Positions 9,387 to 17,847 of a DNA stretch of 64,000 nucleotides are shown here, piece by piece (within the stretch, counting starts at the first letter, position 1; each line of letters opens with the position of its first letter). The position numbers and the translations under genes were made by a program. The DNA is from Halothece sp. PCC 7418 (GTDB lineage: Bacteria; Cyanobacteriota; Cyanobacteriia; Cyanobacteriales; Rubidibacteraceae). The notes under the pieces were generated by a model. It searched no databases. It was not told where the DNA came from and worked only from the letters and a program-made list of their open reading frames with translations. The stretch covers positions 1,240,001 through 1,304,000 of the forward strand of contig NC_019779.1 in assembly GCF_000317635.1 (NCBI RefSeq), read 5' to 3'.

Positions 9387-9515
9387 CTACGGCATTGGAT
9401 GGAAGAGTAAATCGGGGAAAAAGCGATTAAACTCGATTAAAATTCCCGCCGTAAAGGTTAAGAGAGCCATAATTAAAACTGGCGCACTGGAAAAAAAGGT
9501 TTTCAAACCGTCCAT
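9387..9515 (-). CDS. psaJ: photosystem I reaction center subunit IX (PsaJ)
   Basis: A 42-residue single-span thylakoid protein starting [20 protein letters not shown] and ending [11 protein letters not shown], matching the PsaJ family over its full length, including the [12 protein letters not shown] tail. PsaJ sits beside PsaF in photosystem I and stabilises it. An AGGAGATTA ribosome site precedes the ATG. It lies 30 bp downstream of psaF on the same strand, so the two form the usual psaFJ operon. Confidence 0.95.
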   Translation of the reverse strand: MDGLKTFFSSAPVLIMALLTFTAGILIEFNRFFPDLLFHPMP

Positions 9516-9545
9516 AACATTAATCTCCTAATTATCAACACATCA

Positions 9546-10049
9546 CTAGCGAGGGGAAATGGGGATTTCACCTTCTTTCGCCGTTAACTCACCAGAGAGA
9601 AGCTCTTTGACAGCAGCCACTGGCCAAGCAAAGCCACTGAGCATGATCTTAAACGCCCGAGGGACATCGATTAGGATTTCTTTTTGTTCGGGGTTTTTCT
9701 CCTCTCTAATAGAGATTAGGTAAGCGCGACCCACCCAGCCGATCCAACCGGCAATGTACAGGAACATAATGCTGGGAATCAGGAAATCGCCAGCGCGAGA
9801 CAGGCGACCATCTACCACTAAGTGAGGTAAGCCTTCGGGACCACAAAGGGCTTGAGAATAACGTTCCGCACGTTTTTGTCCAGATTCGGGATCGGCAGTG
9901 GTATTACGGAAGTTTTTCGCTCGTTGTTGATAAGCAGCAGATTCGCTACAGGGAACCAGTTGAGAGTTTCCTTCGGCTTGGGCATTAGCTGGAGCAGCAA
10001 AGCCGAACAGTAGCATTACTGACAGAATTAAAGCAAGCAGTCTTGGCAT
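9546..10049 (-). CDS. psaF: photosystem I reaction center subunit III (PsaF)
   Basis: A 167-residue precursor with a cleavable signal peptide ([19 protein letters not shown]), a lumenal domain with two cysteines ([36 protein letters not shown]), a transmembrane helix ([20 protein letters not shown]) and a C-terminal stromal segment. In plants and algae it helps dock plastocyanin or cytochrome c6; in cyanobacteria it is structural. It is first in the psaF-psaJ operon and divergent from tsaD, an arrangement also known in Synechocystis. Confidence 0.97.
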   Translation of the reverse strand: MPRLLALILSVMLLFGFAAPANAQAEGNSQLVPCSESAAYQQRAKNFRNTTADPESGQKRAERYSQALCGPEGLPHLVVDGRLSRAGDFLIPSIMFLYIAGWIGWVGRAYLISIREEKNPEQKEILIDVPRAFKIMLSGFAWPVAAVKELLSGELTAKEGEIPISPR

Positions 10050-10199
10050 AAATTGTTTCCTTTTGTTACAACTGAATTTAGTTTTTTGTACAAAAGATAA
10101 CGCAGCAGTTGATACGTTAAGGTTAAATCTTAACCTTCCATTGTGTCTCCGTAAAGTTAATATTACTAAACATATACAAAATTGTTTTCATTCCTAGCA

Positions 10200-11258
10200 A
10201 TGTCCACTATCTTAGCCATCGAAACCAGTTGCGATGAGACGGGTGTCGCAATTGTTAAGAATCGTCAAATTTTAAGTAATATTGTTGCTTCCCAGATCGA
10301 AATTCATCGTCTTTACGGCGGAGTTGTGCCTGAAGTCGCCTCACGGCAGCATTTAGAGGTGATCAACCCTTGTTTGGAACAAGCCCTTGCTGAGGCTGAT
10401 TTAAGTTGGGATAAAATTGATGGCATTGCTGTCACTGTCGCGCCTGGATTAGTGGGAGCATTGTTAGTGGGCTTAGCAACGGCAAAAACCCTTGCGATGG
10501 TTCACCAGAAACCATTATTAGGCATTCATCACCTTGAAGGGCATATTTACGCGAGTTATTTGAGTAATCCCACCTTAGAACCGCCCTTTCTCTGTTTACT
10601 CGTCTCAGGGGGACATACCAGCTTAATCGCTGTTCGCGGATGTGGAGACTATACTCTGCTTGGGGGAACACGAGACGATGCTGTGGGAGAAGCCTTTGAT
10701 AAAACGGCTCGTTTGTTGGGATTAGGTTATCCTGGAGGCCCGGCGATTGATCGCGCTGCACAGTCTGGAAATCTTCATGCTTATCCTCTTCCCGAGGGGA
10801 AAGTGTCTCGCCCAGAAGGAGGATACTATCCTTATGAGTTTAGTTTTAGTGGTTTGAAGACAGCAGTGGCGCGGTTAGTGAAGCAGTTAGAAACGGAAGG
10901 AGAGTTACCCGTCAATGATTTAGCAGCCTCCTTTCAAGAAACTGTTGCGCGATCGCTGAGTGAACGAACCATTAACTGTGCTCTAGAATATAATCTTAAG
11001 ACAATTGTTGTGGGAGGAGGCGTTGCAGCCAACCGCAGTTTACGAGAAAAATTAACCGCAAAAGCAGCAACAGAAGGCTTAACAGTTCATTTCCCGCCCC
11101 TGAAACTCTGCACCGATAATGCAGCGATGATTGCTTGCGCTGGAGTTCAACATTACGATCGCGCTCATTTTTCCTCCCCAACCCTTGCTGCAACCTCTCG
11201 TCTCCCCCTGACCGAGGTGATGAGTCTCTATTCCCACCAGAAGCAACCTGTCATCTAG
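10200..11258 (+). CDS. tsaD: tRNA N6-adenosine threonylcarbamoyltransferase TsaD
   Basis: TsaD transfers the threonylcarbamoyl group to A37 of ANN-decoding tRNAs, together with TsaB and TsaE. The protein starts [18 protein letters not shown], has the metal-binding [10 protein letters not shown], then [39 protein letters not shown] and [13 protein letters not shown]. The ATG at 10200 (352 residues) is preferred over a TTG at 10182 because family similarity begins there. Divergent from psaF. Confidence 0.97.
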   Translation: MSTILAIETSCDETGVAIVKNRQILSNIVASQIEIHRLYGGVVPEVASRQHLEVINPCLEQALAEADLSWDKIDGIAVTVAPGLVGALLVGLATAKTLAMVHQKPLLGIHHLEGHIYASYLSNPTLEPPFLCLLVSGGHTSLIAVRGCGDYTLLGGTRDDAVGEAFDKTARLLGLGYPGGPAIDRAAQSGNLHAYPLPEGKVSRPEGGYYPYEFSFSGLKTAVARLVKQLETEGELPVNDLAASFQETVARSLSERTINCALEYNLKTIVVGGGVAANRSLREKLTAKAATEGLTVHFPPLKLCTDNAAMIACAGVQHYDRAHFSSPTLAATSRLPLTEVMSLYSHQKQPVI

Positions 11259-11393
11259 TATGAGGTTAAGTCTGCCCAATGACTAATGACAAACCTGCAA
11301 TGCTAAATTTGATTTGATCTGATATTAGTAGAAGAAGTTATTTTCTAAACGTATTTAAAATCATCTAAAGCTTATTATTCTTTCTCAACTGCA

Positions 11394-14102
11394 ATGCCTA
11401 CCCTTGTTATCGTTGAATCACCAACCAAAGCCCGCACCATCCGTAAATATCTCCCCAACGACTATCGCGTCGAAGCCTCAATGGGTCATGTGCGCGACTT
11501 ACCCTCCTCCGCCAAAGAAGTCCCCGCCAAAATTAAAGGTGAAAGCTGGGCGCGGTTAGGTGTGAATGTTGAAGAAGGGTTTAAACCAGTTTATGTTGTT
11601 CCCACTGATAAAAAGAAAGTTGTCAGAGAATTAAAAGCAGCCTTAAAAGAAGCAGATGAACTGATCCTCGCCACAGACGAAGATCGCGAAGGAGAGAGTA
11701 TTTCTTGGCACTTAAAAGAACTTCTCAATCCCAAAGTACCCACAAAACGGATGGTCTTTCATGAAATTACCCAAGAAGCCATTCAAGACGCACTCAACCA
11801 TTGTCGGGAGGTCAATGATGACTTGGTACAAGCCCAAGAAACCCGACGCATTCTAGATCGGCTCTATGGTTACACCCTATCTCCCTTACTGTGGAAAAAA
11901 GTCGCTCGTGGACTCTCTGCGGGACGAGTGCAGTCAGTTGCAGTACGCCTGATTGTTGAGAAAGAACGAGAACGTCGCGCTTTTAAAAGTGGGAGTTACT
12001 GGGACTTAAAAGCAACCTTGGAAAAAGAAAAAAGTCAGTTTGAAGGGAAACTAACCACCCTCGGCGGAAAAAAACTGGCGACGGGGGCTGACTTTGACCC
12101 CAAAACGGGGAAAATTGCCCAAGGGCGAGATGTCGTTTTACTGAATGAAGCTGATGCAAACGCACTGAAAGACCGTTTGAGCGATAAACAGTGGACAGTG
12201 AAACAAGTTGACGAACGTCCCACCACTCGGAAACCGTCTCCGCCCTTTACCACTTCCACACTGCAACAGGAAGCGAACCGAAAACTTAAAATCTCTGCGC
12301 GAGATACAATGCGGACTGCACAAAGTCTGTATGAAAACGGTTATATTACCTATATGCGGACCGACTCGGTACATTTATCGGAACAAGCGATTAGTGCAGC
12401 AAGAAGCTGTGTCACCGAGAAATATGGTAAAGAATATTTAAGTCCGAAACCTCGTCAATATAGTACGAAGAGTAAGGGCGCACAAGAAGCACACGAAGCC
12501 ATTCGTCCTGCGGGGGAAAGTTTTCGCTCTCCCCAAGAAACAGGGCTGCAAGGGCGAGAATTTGCCCTCTATGACTTAATTTGGAAGCGGACTGTAGCTT
12601 GTCAAATGGCAAATGCCAAATTAACCCAAATTAGCGTTCAACTGACCGTAGAAGATGCAGAGTTTCGCTCTAGTGGGAAACGCATTGATTTTCCAGGTTT
12701 CTTTCGGGCTTATGTGGAAGGGTCAGATGATCCTGAAGCAGCATTAGAAGACCAAGAGGTGATTCTCCCTAACTTACAAGAAGGGGATCATCCAGACTGT
12801 AAAAAACTGGAATCTCTCGGTCACGAAACCCAACCCCCCGCCCGTTATACTGAGGCTTCTTTGGTGAAAATGTTAGAAAGTGAAGGCATTGGCCGACCCA
12901 GTACCTACGCTAGTATTATTAGCACGATTATTGATCGGGGATATGTGCAAATGCGAGGAAATGCACTCACCCCAACCTTTACCGCCTTTGCTGTCACCAG
13001 TTTGTTAGAGCAATATTTTGGGGAATTGGTTGATCCGCATTTTACCGCCCGTATGGAAGAAACCCTCGACCATATTGCAACGGGAGAAGCGGATTCAACG
13101 CCCTACTTAGAGCAATTTTATGCGGGAGAGAGAGGTGTTAATACCTTAGTTCAAGAAAAAGAAGACGAAATTGATCCCGACACGGCAAAAGCGGTTAATT
13201 TAGACAATATCCAAGCAAAAATTAAAATTGGCTATTTCGGTCCGTATTTGGAAACGGAAAACGATGATGGGGTGGTTAAAGCCTCGATTCCTCAAGATTT
13301 GACTCCTGCGGATCTTAATCCTGAACAGGTGGAAGTGTTACTCCGTCAAAAAACAGAAGGACCTGATGAGTTAGGAATTCATCCTGAAACAGGTGATCCG
13401 ATTTTTATTAAAATTGGTCGTTATGGGCCTTATGTGGAATTAGGGGAAGCAACGGAAGAGAATAAGAAGCCAAAACGGTGTTCGATTCCCAAGGGAACAA
13501 AACCTGAAGATGTCACCCTAGATATGGCGGTGAAGCTGTTGTCTCTCCCTCGCTTGTTAGGAGAACATCCCAGCACGGGTGCGCCTGTTAAAGCAGCGAT
13601 CGGTCCTTATGGCCCCTATGTGGTGCATGATCAAGGGAAAGAGGGGAAAGACTATCGGTCTTTGAAAAAAGAGGATGATGTCTTAACAGTGGGGCTCGAT
13701 CGCGCACTTGAACTCCTCGCCCAACCCAAAAAAAGTCGTCGCGGAAGCCAAAAAGAACTGATTAAAGAATTAGGAAATCATCCTGATAACGATAAGCCAG
13801 TGAAGTTATACAAAGGTCCTCATGGTCCTTATGTTAATCATGGTCGGAAAAATGTGGGTCTTCCCGAAGGAGAATCACCTGATAAGATTACTTTAGAACG
13901 AGCCGTAGAACTCCTCGCTGAAAAAAGCAAGAGCAAAAGCAAAAGTAGTAGTAGTAAAACCACCAGTAAAAGCCAAACGGGAACAAAGAAAACAACCACA
14001 AGTAAAAAGAGTACAACGACCAAATCTGCAAGTGGTAAATCCTCTGGTAGTAAAAGTTCTAGCAGTAAGACAAAAACAACTCGCAAGAAAAAAACAGAAT
14101 AG
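11394..14102 (+). CDS. topA: DNA topoisomerase I (type IA)
   Basis: TopA relaxes negative supercoils. The 902-residue protein has the TOPRIM start [13 protein letters not shown], the DEDREGE metal motif near residue 113, the active-site tyrosine in [10 protein letters not shown] (about residue 319), and the [14 protein letters not shown] signature. In place of zinc fingers, the C terminus has four repeats ending in GPYV-type motifs ([36 protein letters not shown]). A ~60-residue Ser/Thr/Lys-rich tail follows, typical of cyanobacterial TopA, which probably strengthens DNA binding. Confidence 0.97.
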   Translation: MPTLVIVESPTKARTIRKYLPNDYRVEASMGHVRDLPSSAKEVPAKIKGESWARLGVNVEEGFKPVYVVPTDKKKVVRELKAALKEADELILATDEDREGESISWHLKELLNPKVPTKRMVFHEITQEAIQDALNHCREVNDDLVQAQETRRILDRLYGYTLSPLLWKKVARGLSAGRVQSVAVRLIVEKERERRAFKSGSYWDLKATLEKEKSQFEGKLTTLGGKKLATGADFDPKTGKIAQGRDVVLLNEADANALKDRLSDKQWTVKQVDERPTTRKPSPPFTTSTLQQEANRKLKISARDTMRTAQSLYENGYITYMRTDSVHLSEQAISAARSCVTEKYGKEYLSPKPRQYSTKSKGAQEAHEAIRPAGESFRSPQETGLQGREFALYDLIWKRTVACQMANAKLTQISVQLTVEDAEFRSSGKRIDFPGFFRAYVEGSDDPEAALEDQEVILPNLQEGDHPDCKKLESLGHETQPPARYTEASLVKMLESEGIGRPSTYASIISTIIDRGYVQMRGNALTPTFTAFAVTSLLEQYFGELVDPHFTARMEETLDHIATGEADSTPYLEQFYAGERGVNTLVQEKEDEIDPDTAKAVNLDNIQAKIKIGYFGPYLETENDDGVVKASIPQDLTPADLNPEQVEVLLRQKTEGPDELGIHPETGDPIFIKIGRYGPYVELGEATEENKKPKRCSIPKGTKPEDVTLDMAVKLLSLPRLLGEHPSTGAPVKAAIGPYGPYVVHDQGKEGKDYRSLKKEDDVLTVGLDRALELLAQPKKSRRGSQKELIKELGNHPDNDKPVKLYKGPHGPYVNHGRKNVGLPEGESPDKITLERAVELLAEKSKSKSKSSSSKTTSKSQTGTKKTTTSKKSTTTKSASGKSSGSKSSSSKTKTTRKKKTE

Positions 14103-14151
14103 TTATTGATTATTCATAATTAGTAAAGACATTCCATGGAACGTCTCCCAA

Positions 14152-14181
14152 AAACCAAGAACCAAGAACCAAGAACCAAGA
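14152..14181 (+). repeat. short tandem repeat (AACCAAG x4) up to the msrP start codon
   Basis: Four copies of a 7-bp unit, AACCAAG, run directly into the ATG of msrP and occupy the position where a ribosome-binding site would normally be. It resembles the interior of the dispersed repeats at 1789 and 17716. Unit number could vary by slippage and change initiation spacing. Confidence 0.65.
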
Positions 14182-15159
14182 ATGATTATTCGTACTCCGA
14201 AACCTTGGCATAATGAAAAAAAACCAATTACTTCAAAACGGGTCTATCTCAATCGTCGTCGTTTTATTAAAAGTCTGATTGGTGTTGGTGTAGGCGCAAC
14301 GAGCCTTTCTCTTAGCGGTTGTCAAACCTCAAAATCCCAACAAGTCTTAGAAGAAACCTTAAAACAGCCCAAGATTTCTCCTTTGACCACTAATCCTAAG
14401 TTTGCTTCCGTAGAACGTCCCATTACCAGTGAAATTCTCGCTGGAAGTTACAATAATTTTTATGAGTTTGGAGGCGATAAATCGGCTTGGCAAAACGCCC
14501 AAGACTTACCCACAGAAGACTGGAAAGTGGAAGTAACAGGGTTGGTCAAAAATCCGCAAACCTATGACCTAGACGATATCAAAAAACGTTTTCCCATGGA
14601 AGAACGCATCTATCGTTTTCGCTGTGTAGAAGCCTGGTCAATGGTGCTTCCTTGGGTAGGATTTCCAATGAAGGAATTGATAAAAGTGGTTGAACCAACC
14701 TCTCAAGCCAAGTTTGTGCGTTTTACCTCTTTTTACGATCAAAATGTCATGCCTGGCCCTTTCTTTGATTTTGGACTGTTACCCTGGCCCTATACAGAAG
14801 GGTTACGGATTGAAGAAATGGCGAATGAGTTAGCATTTTTTGCCATTGGGATTTACGGGGAAGAACTCCCGAAACAACATGGCGCACCGATTCGAGCCGT
14901 TTTACCGTGGAAATATGGCTTTAAAGGGGCAAAATCAATCGTAAAAGTCGAATTCATCGAAGAACAACCTAAAACCTATTGGAATCAACTCGTTCCCAAT
15001 GAATACGGATTTGTTGCCAATGTTAACCCCAATGTTCCCCATCCCCGTTGGCCCCAAGAAACTGAGAAGTTTATTGGTCAGGGCGGGGATTTATCTTGGG
15101 AAATTAAAGAAACACTGATGTATAACGGTTATGAGGAATATGTAGCAGGGCTTTATTGA
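14182..15159 (+). CDS. msrP: protein-methionine-sulfoxide reductase catalytic subunit MsrP (YedY type)
   Basis: A 325-residue exported molybdenum-cofactor enzyme that repairs oxidised methionines in envelope proteins. The N terminus is a Tat signal (NRRRFIKSLIGVGVGA) ending at a possible lipobox, LSGC. The molybdenum-ligating Cys is in YRFRCVEAWS (about residue 147), followed by family motifs VLPWVGFPMKELI and LPWKYGFKGAKSI. The heme partner MsrQ is not adjacent. Its 3' end overlaps the convergent glutaredoxin-like gene by 7 bp. Confidence 0.92.
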   Translation: MIIRTPKPWHNEKKPITSKRVYLNRRRFIKSLIGVGVGATSLSLSGCQTSKSQQVLEETLKQPKISPLTTNPKFASVERPITSEILAGSYNNFYEFGGDKSAWQNAQDLPTEDWKVEVTGLVKNPQTYDLDDIKKRFPMEERIYRFRCVEAWSMVLPWVGFPMKELIKVVEPTSQAKFVRFTSFYDQNVMPGPFFDFGLLPWPYTEGLRIEEMANELAFFAIGIYGEELPKQHGAPIRAVLPWKYGFKGAKSIVKVEFIEEQPKTYWNQLVPNEYGFVANVNPNVPHPRWPQETEKFIGQGGDLSWEIKETLMYNGYEEYVAGLY

Positions 15160-15416
15160 TCTTGATATTCTTGTAAGAGGTGGGTGAGTTGCTCCACAGA
15201 AGCCCGAGGCGAAGGACGCGGTAAGGGTTCTTCCTTGTCAGTCCGTTCCACACAGAGAACCGGGATCGAGTATTGATAGGCTTGAAACCAATCCTCTCGG
15301 GTCGTAATATCTCGAATTTCTAACTCAAGCGCGATCGCGCTGATTTGTTCTAACTTTTCTTGCAGTCCCTCACAGAGGTGACAACCCGGTTTAGAGTATA
15401 AAATTAAGTGCATCAT
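15153..15416 (-). CDS. glutaredoxin-family small thiol protein
   Basis: An 87-residue thioredoxin-fold protein starting MHLILYSKPGCHLCEGLQEK, with a CxxC active site (CHLC). It has the SIPVLCVER cis-proline segment, as in the DUF836/glutaredoxin-like family. A redox role is likely; the partner is unknown. The start is at the ATG-ATG pair downstream of GAGAAAAG rather than at an ATG six codons earlier, because similarity begins there. Confidence 0.75.
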   Translation of the reverse strand: MMHLILYSKPGCHLCEGLQEKLEQISAIALELEIRDITTREDWFQAYQYSIPVLCVERTDKEEPLPRPSPRASVEQLTHLLQEYQDQ

Positions 15417-15457
15417 CGCTTTTCTCGGGCACATCTCCAGTAAATGTTAAACTAAAC

Positions 15458-15549
15458 GAGAGCCAAGAATCCAGGAGCATCGGATTCTATAACCAAGGCT
15501 CATCGACAGCACCGTTGTCTTAAACAAGTGGGTCGCACCCGCTTTTTTT
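15458..15549 (+). ncRNA. structured leader of rimP-nusA (two-part stem plus attenuator-like terminator)
   Basis: GAGCC (15460-15464) pairs with GGCTC (15497-15501), and nested inside, AGAATCC (15466-15472) pairs with GGATTCT (15482-15488). Further on, GTGGGT-CGC-ACCCGC (15528-15542) forms a 6-bp hairpin followed by seven T residues, ending 20 bp before the rimP ATG. The layout suggests premature termination ahead of rimP-nusA, which is controlled by attenuation or NusA autoregulation in other bacteria. Pairing is read directly; regulation is inferred. Confidence 0.6.
15528..15549 (+). terminator. intrinsic terminator / attenuator before rimP
   Basis: A 6-bp stem GTGGGT/ACCCGC with a CGC loop, followed by seven T residues. 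It lies upstream of rimP and downstream of the paired leader element, with no gene on this strand in between, so it should act on the rimP transcript itself. Confidence 0.65.
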
Positions 15550-15568
15550 ATTGTCTGTAAATTGGATT

Positions 15569-16030
15569 ATGACACATCCTTTGATTCCCAAAATCACTGA
15601 AATCGCTACCCCGATCGCGCAAACCCTTGGTTTAGAAGTGGTTGAAGTTGCCTTCTTAACCAACGAAAGTCCTCCGATTTTGCGCCTAGAAGTCCGTAAT
15701 CCAGAAGAGGACACTAGCTTAAATGACTGCGAACAAATGAGCCGAACCTTAGAAGCGGAACTGGATGTGGCGGAGGTGATTCCAGATGCTTATGTCTTGG
15801 AAGTATCTAGTCCTGGGGTCTCAGAAGAACTGACGCGCGATCGTGAATATGTGAGTTTTAAGGGCTTTCCTGTCTTAGTCAGTACCGATCCCCCCTACAA
15901 AGGAAAAGAAAAATGGCAAGGAACGCTCAACCGTCGGGACGAAACCACTGTTTATATTAATCAAAAAGGACGACTCATTAAAATTCCCCGCGATGTCATT
16001 CTGCGCGTCGAACTCGATACCCCGTCTTAA
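15569..16030 (+). CDS. rimP: ribosome maturation factor RimP
   Basis: RimP assists late maturation of the 30S subunit. The 153-residue protein has the N-terminal alpha/beta domain (ITEIATPIAQTLGLEVVEV), the conserved DCEQMSRTLEAELD and YVLEVSSPGVSEELTRDREY, and a C-terminal SH3-like domain. The ATG at 15569 is preferred over a TTG at 15551, which overlaps the end of the terminator T tract. It is followed 61 bp downstream by nusA, as usual. Confidence 0.95.
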   Translation: MTHPLIPKITEIATPIAQTLGLEVVEVAFLTNESPPILRLEVRNPEEDTSLNDCEQMSRTLEAELDVAEVIPDAYVLEVSSPGVSEELTRDREYVSFKGFPVLVSTDPPYKGKEKWQGTLNRRDETTVYINQKGRLIKIPRDVILRVELDTPS

Positions 16031-16091
16031 GAACACAGTGACCAGTGATCAGTGAACAAATGACAAATGACTAATAAAGGAGATTAAATAG

Positions 16092-17336
16092 ATGGCAATT
16101 GTTAGCTTACCTGGTTTAGGGACAATGATTGAAGAAATCAGTGAGAGTCACAACTTACCGCCGAGTGCGGTAAAAGCTGCTCTCCAAGAAGCCTTATTAA
16201 AAGGATATGAACGCTATCGCCGATCGCGCACCCTCGATCGCGATCAATTTGGTGATGATTATTTCGATAACTTTGAAGTACAACTGGATGTGGAAGAAGA
16301 AGGCTTCATGGTTCTCGCCACTAAAGAAATTGTGGAAGAAGTGGAAAATTCCGATCATCAAATTGGCTTAAAAGAAGTGCAAGAAGTCGCTGATGAAGCT
16401 GAATTGGGGGATAGTGTGGTTCTTGATGTGACTCCGCAGCAAAAAGAATTTGGACGCATGGCTGCAATTCAAACCAAACAAGTGCTGATGCAGAAACTGC
16501 GCGATCAAGAACGCAAGATGATTCAAGAAGAATTCCAAGACTTGGAAGAAACCGTCTTGCAAGCGCGAGTGATCCGCTTTGAACGTCAATCCGTAATTAT
16601 GGCGGTTACCAGTGGCTATGGTCGCCCTGAAGTGGAAGCCGAACTCCCTCGCCGAGAACAACTTCCTAACGATAATTATCGCGCTAATGCCACTTTTCGG
16701 GTGTATTTGAAAGAAGTTCGCGAGGGCGTAAGTCGCGGACCGCAATTAGTGGTTTCTCGCGCCTCGGCTGGTTTAGTCGCCTACTTGTTTGAAAATGAAG
16801 TCCCAGAAATTCAAGATGAAGTGGTCAGAATCGTCGCGATCGCGCGGGAAGCGAATCCCCCTTCTCGCAATGTCGGATCGCGGACAAAAATTGCAGTGGA
16901 TACGCTCGATCGCGATGTCGATCCTGTTGGCTCTTGTATTGGGGCGCGGGGATCTCGGATTCAAGCCGTTGTCAATGAACTGCGAGGGGAAAAAATTGAT
17001 GTCATTCGCTGGTCTCCCGACCCCGAAATCTACATCAAAAACGCCCTCAGCCCCGCCCAGATCAACCGCGTGGTTTTAATGGATACGGAAGAACGTCACG
17101 CCCAAGTTTTTGTTCCTGAAAATCAACTCAGTTTAGCCATTGGAAAAGATGGACAAAATGTCCGTCTCAGCGCTCATCTCACGGGTTGGAGAATTGATAT
17201 TAAACAAGTGAATAAATCCGAAGCAGCACCAGCAGAAACTGAAACTGAACCTGAACCTGAAGAAGTTTTTTCCCCCGATTCAGAAGAAACTGTAGAAGCG
17301 CAAGCCTCTCCCCTAAACGTTAATATGGATGATTGA
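16092..17336 (+). CDS. nusA: transcription termination/antitermination protein NusA
   Basis: NusA binds RNA polymerase and modulates pausing and termination. The 414-residue protein has the N-terminal polymerase-binding domain, an S1 domain (around residues 140-210), and tandem KH domains (VDPVGSCIGARGSRIQAV, LAIGKDGQNVRLSAHLTGW). It lacks the extra C-terminal acidic repeats of E. coli NusA, as in other cyanobacteria, and ends in a short Glu-rich tail. An AAAGGAGATTAAATAG ribosome site precedes the ATG. ylxR and infB, the usual next genes, are absent here. Confidence 0.97.
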   Translation: MAIVSLPGLGTMIEEISESHNLPPSAVKAALQEALLKGYERYRRSRTLDRDQFGDDYFDNFEVQLDVEEEGFMVLATKEIVEEVENSDHQIGLKEVQEVADEAELGDSVVLDVTPQQKEFGRMAAIQTKQVLMQKLRDQERKMIQEEFQDLEETVLQARVIRFERQSVIMAVTSGYGRPEVEAELPRREQLPNDNYRANATFRVYLKEVREGVSRGPQLVVSRASAGLVAYLFENEVPEIQDEVVRIVAIAREANPPSRNVGSRTKIAVDTLDRDVDPVGSCIGARGSRIQAVVNELRGEKIDVIRWSPDPEIYIKNALSPAQINRVVLMDTEERHAQVFVPENQLSLAIGKDGQNVRLSAHLTGWRIDIKQVNKSEAAPAETETEPEPEEVFSPDSEETVEAQASPLNVNMDD

Positions 17337-17371
17337 AAGTCATGTTAGTAACATAATTCGGGAGGATCACT

Positions 17372-17677
17372 GTGTCAACTGAAGTTCTAGACAAACCCGC
17401 TATTCAGACCGTCGAGAAAAATCAAACAGTTCGCAAACCTGCCCCTCGGTATCGGGTACTTCTCCATAATGATGATTTCAATGGGATGGAGTATGTGGTA
17501 CAAACCTTGTTACAAACTGTTCCCAGTCTCACGCAACCGCAAGCGGTGGATATTATGATGGAAGCCCACAATTCTGGCGTGTCTCTGGTGATTACTTGCG
17601 CTCAAGAACACGCCGAGTTCTACTGTGAAACCCTGAAAAATCACGGGTTGACCAGTACCATCGAGCCAGATGAATAA
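17372..17677 (+). CDS. clpS: ATP-dependent Clp protease adaptor ClpS
   Basis: ClpS delivers N-degron substrates to ClpC/ClpA-ClpP. The 101-residue protein has the hallmark YRVLLHNDDFNGMEYVV and the MMEAHNSGVSLVITC segment, with a disordered N-terminal extension. It starts with GTG after GGGAGGATC. It lies 35 bp after nusA on the same strand and may be co-transcribed. Cyanobacteria often have two ClpS paralogues; I cannot say which one this is. Confidence 0.93.
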   Translation: MSTEVLDKPAIQTVEKNQTVRKPAPRYRVLLHNDDFNGMEYVVQTLLQTVPSLTQPQAVDIMMEAHNSGVSLVITCAQEHAEFYCETLKNHGLTSTIEPDE

Positions 17678-17715
17678 TTAATTTCTTTGATGTCTATAGC
17701 AGTTTTCACGCTTCT

Positions 17716-17847
17716 TGAGGTACATTCTAAATTTTTGTTCTTCGTTCTTTGTTATTTGTTGGTTGTTAATCAATGAACCACGAACTATTAACCATGAACT
17801 ATGAACTATGAACCAAGAACATCCACCGACTCGCATTACGTACCTCA
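17716..17847. repeat. dispersed MITE-like repeat, copy B (TGAGGTAC termini), supplies the mutL start
   Basis: This 132-bp block begins TGAGGTACATTC and ends ACGTACCTCA, and is the reverse complement of copy A at 1789-1927. Its interior has the shared GTTATTTGTTGGTTGTTAAT and CATCCACCGACTCGCATTAC stretches with different numbers of GAAC units. The mutL ATG at 17801 and its first ~16 codons lie inside this repeat. Confidence 0.75.

Noticed and set aside
13838-14086. Leucine-rich antisense frame at the 3' end of topA
   Set aside because: It is the complement of the Ser/Lys-rich TopA tail codons and not a membrane protein gene.
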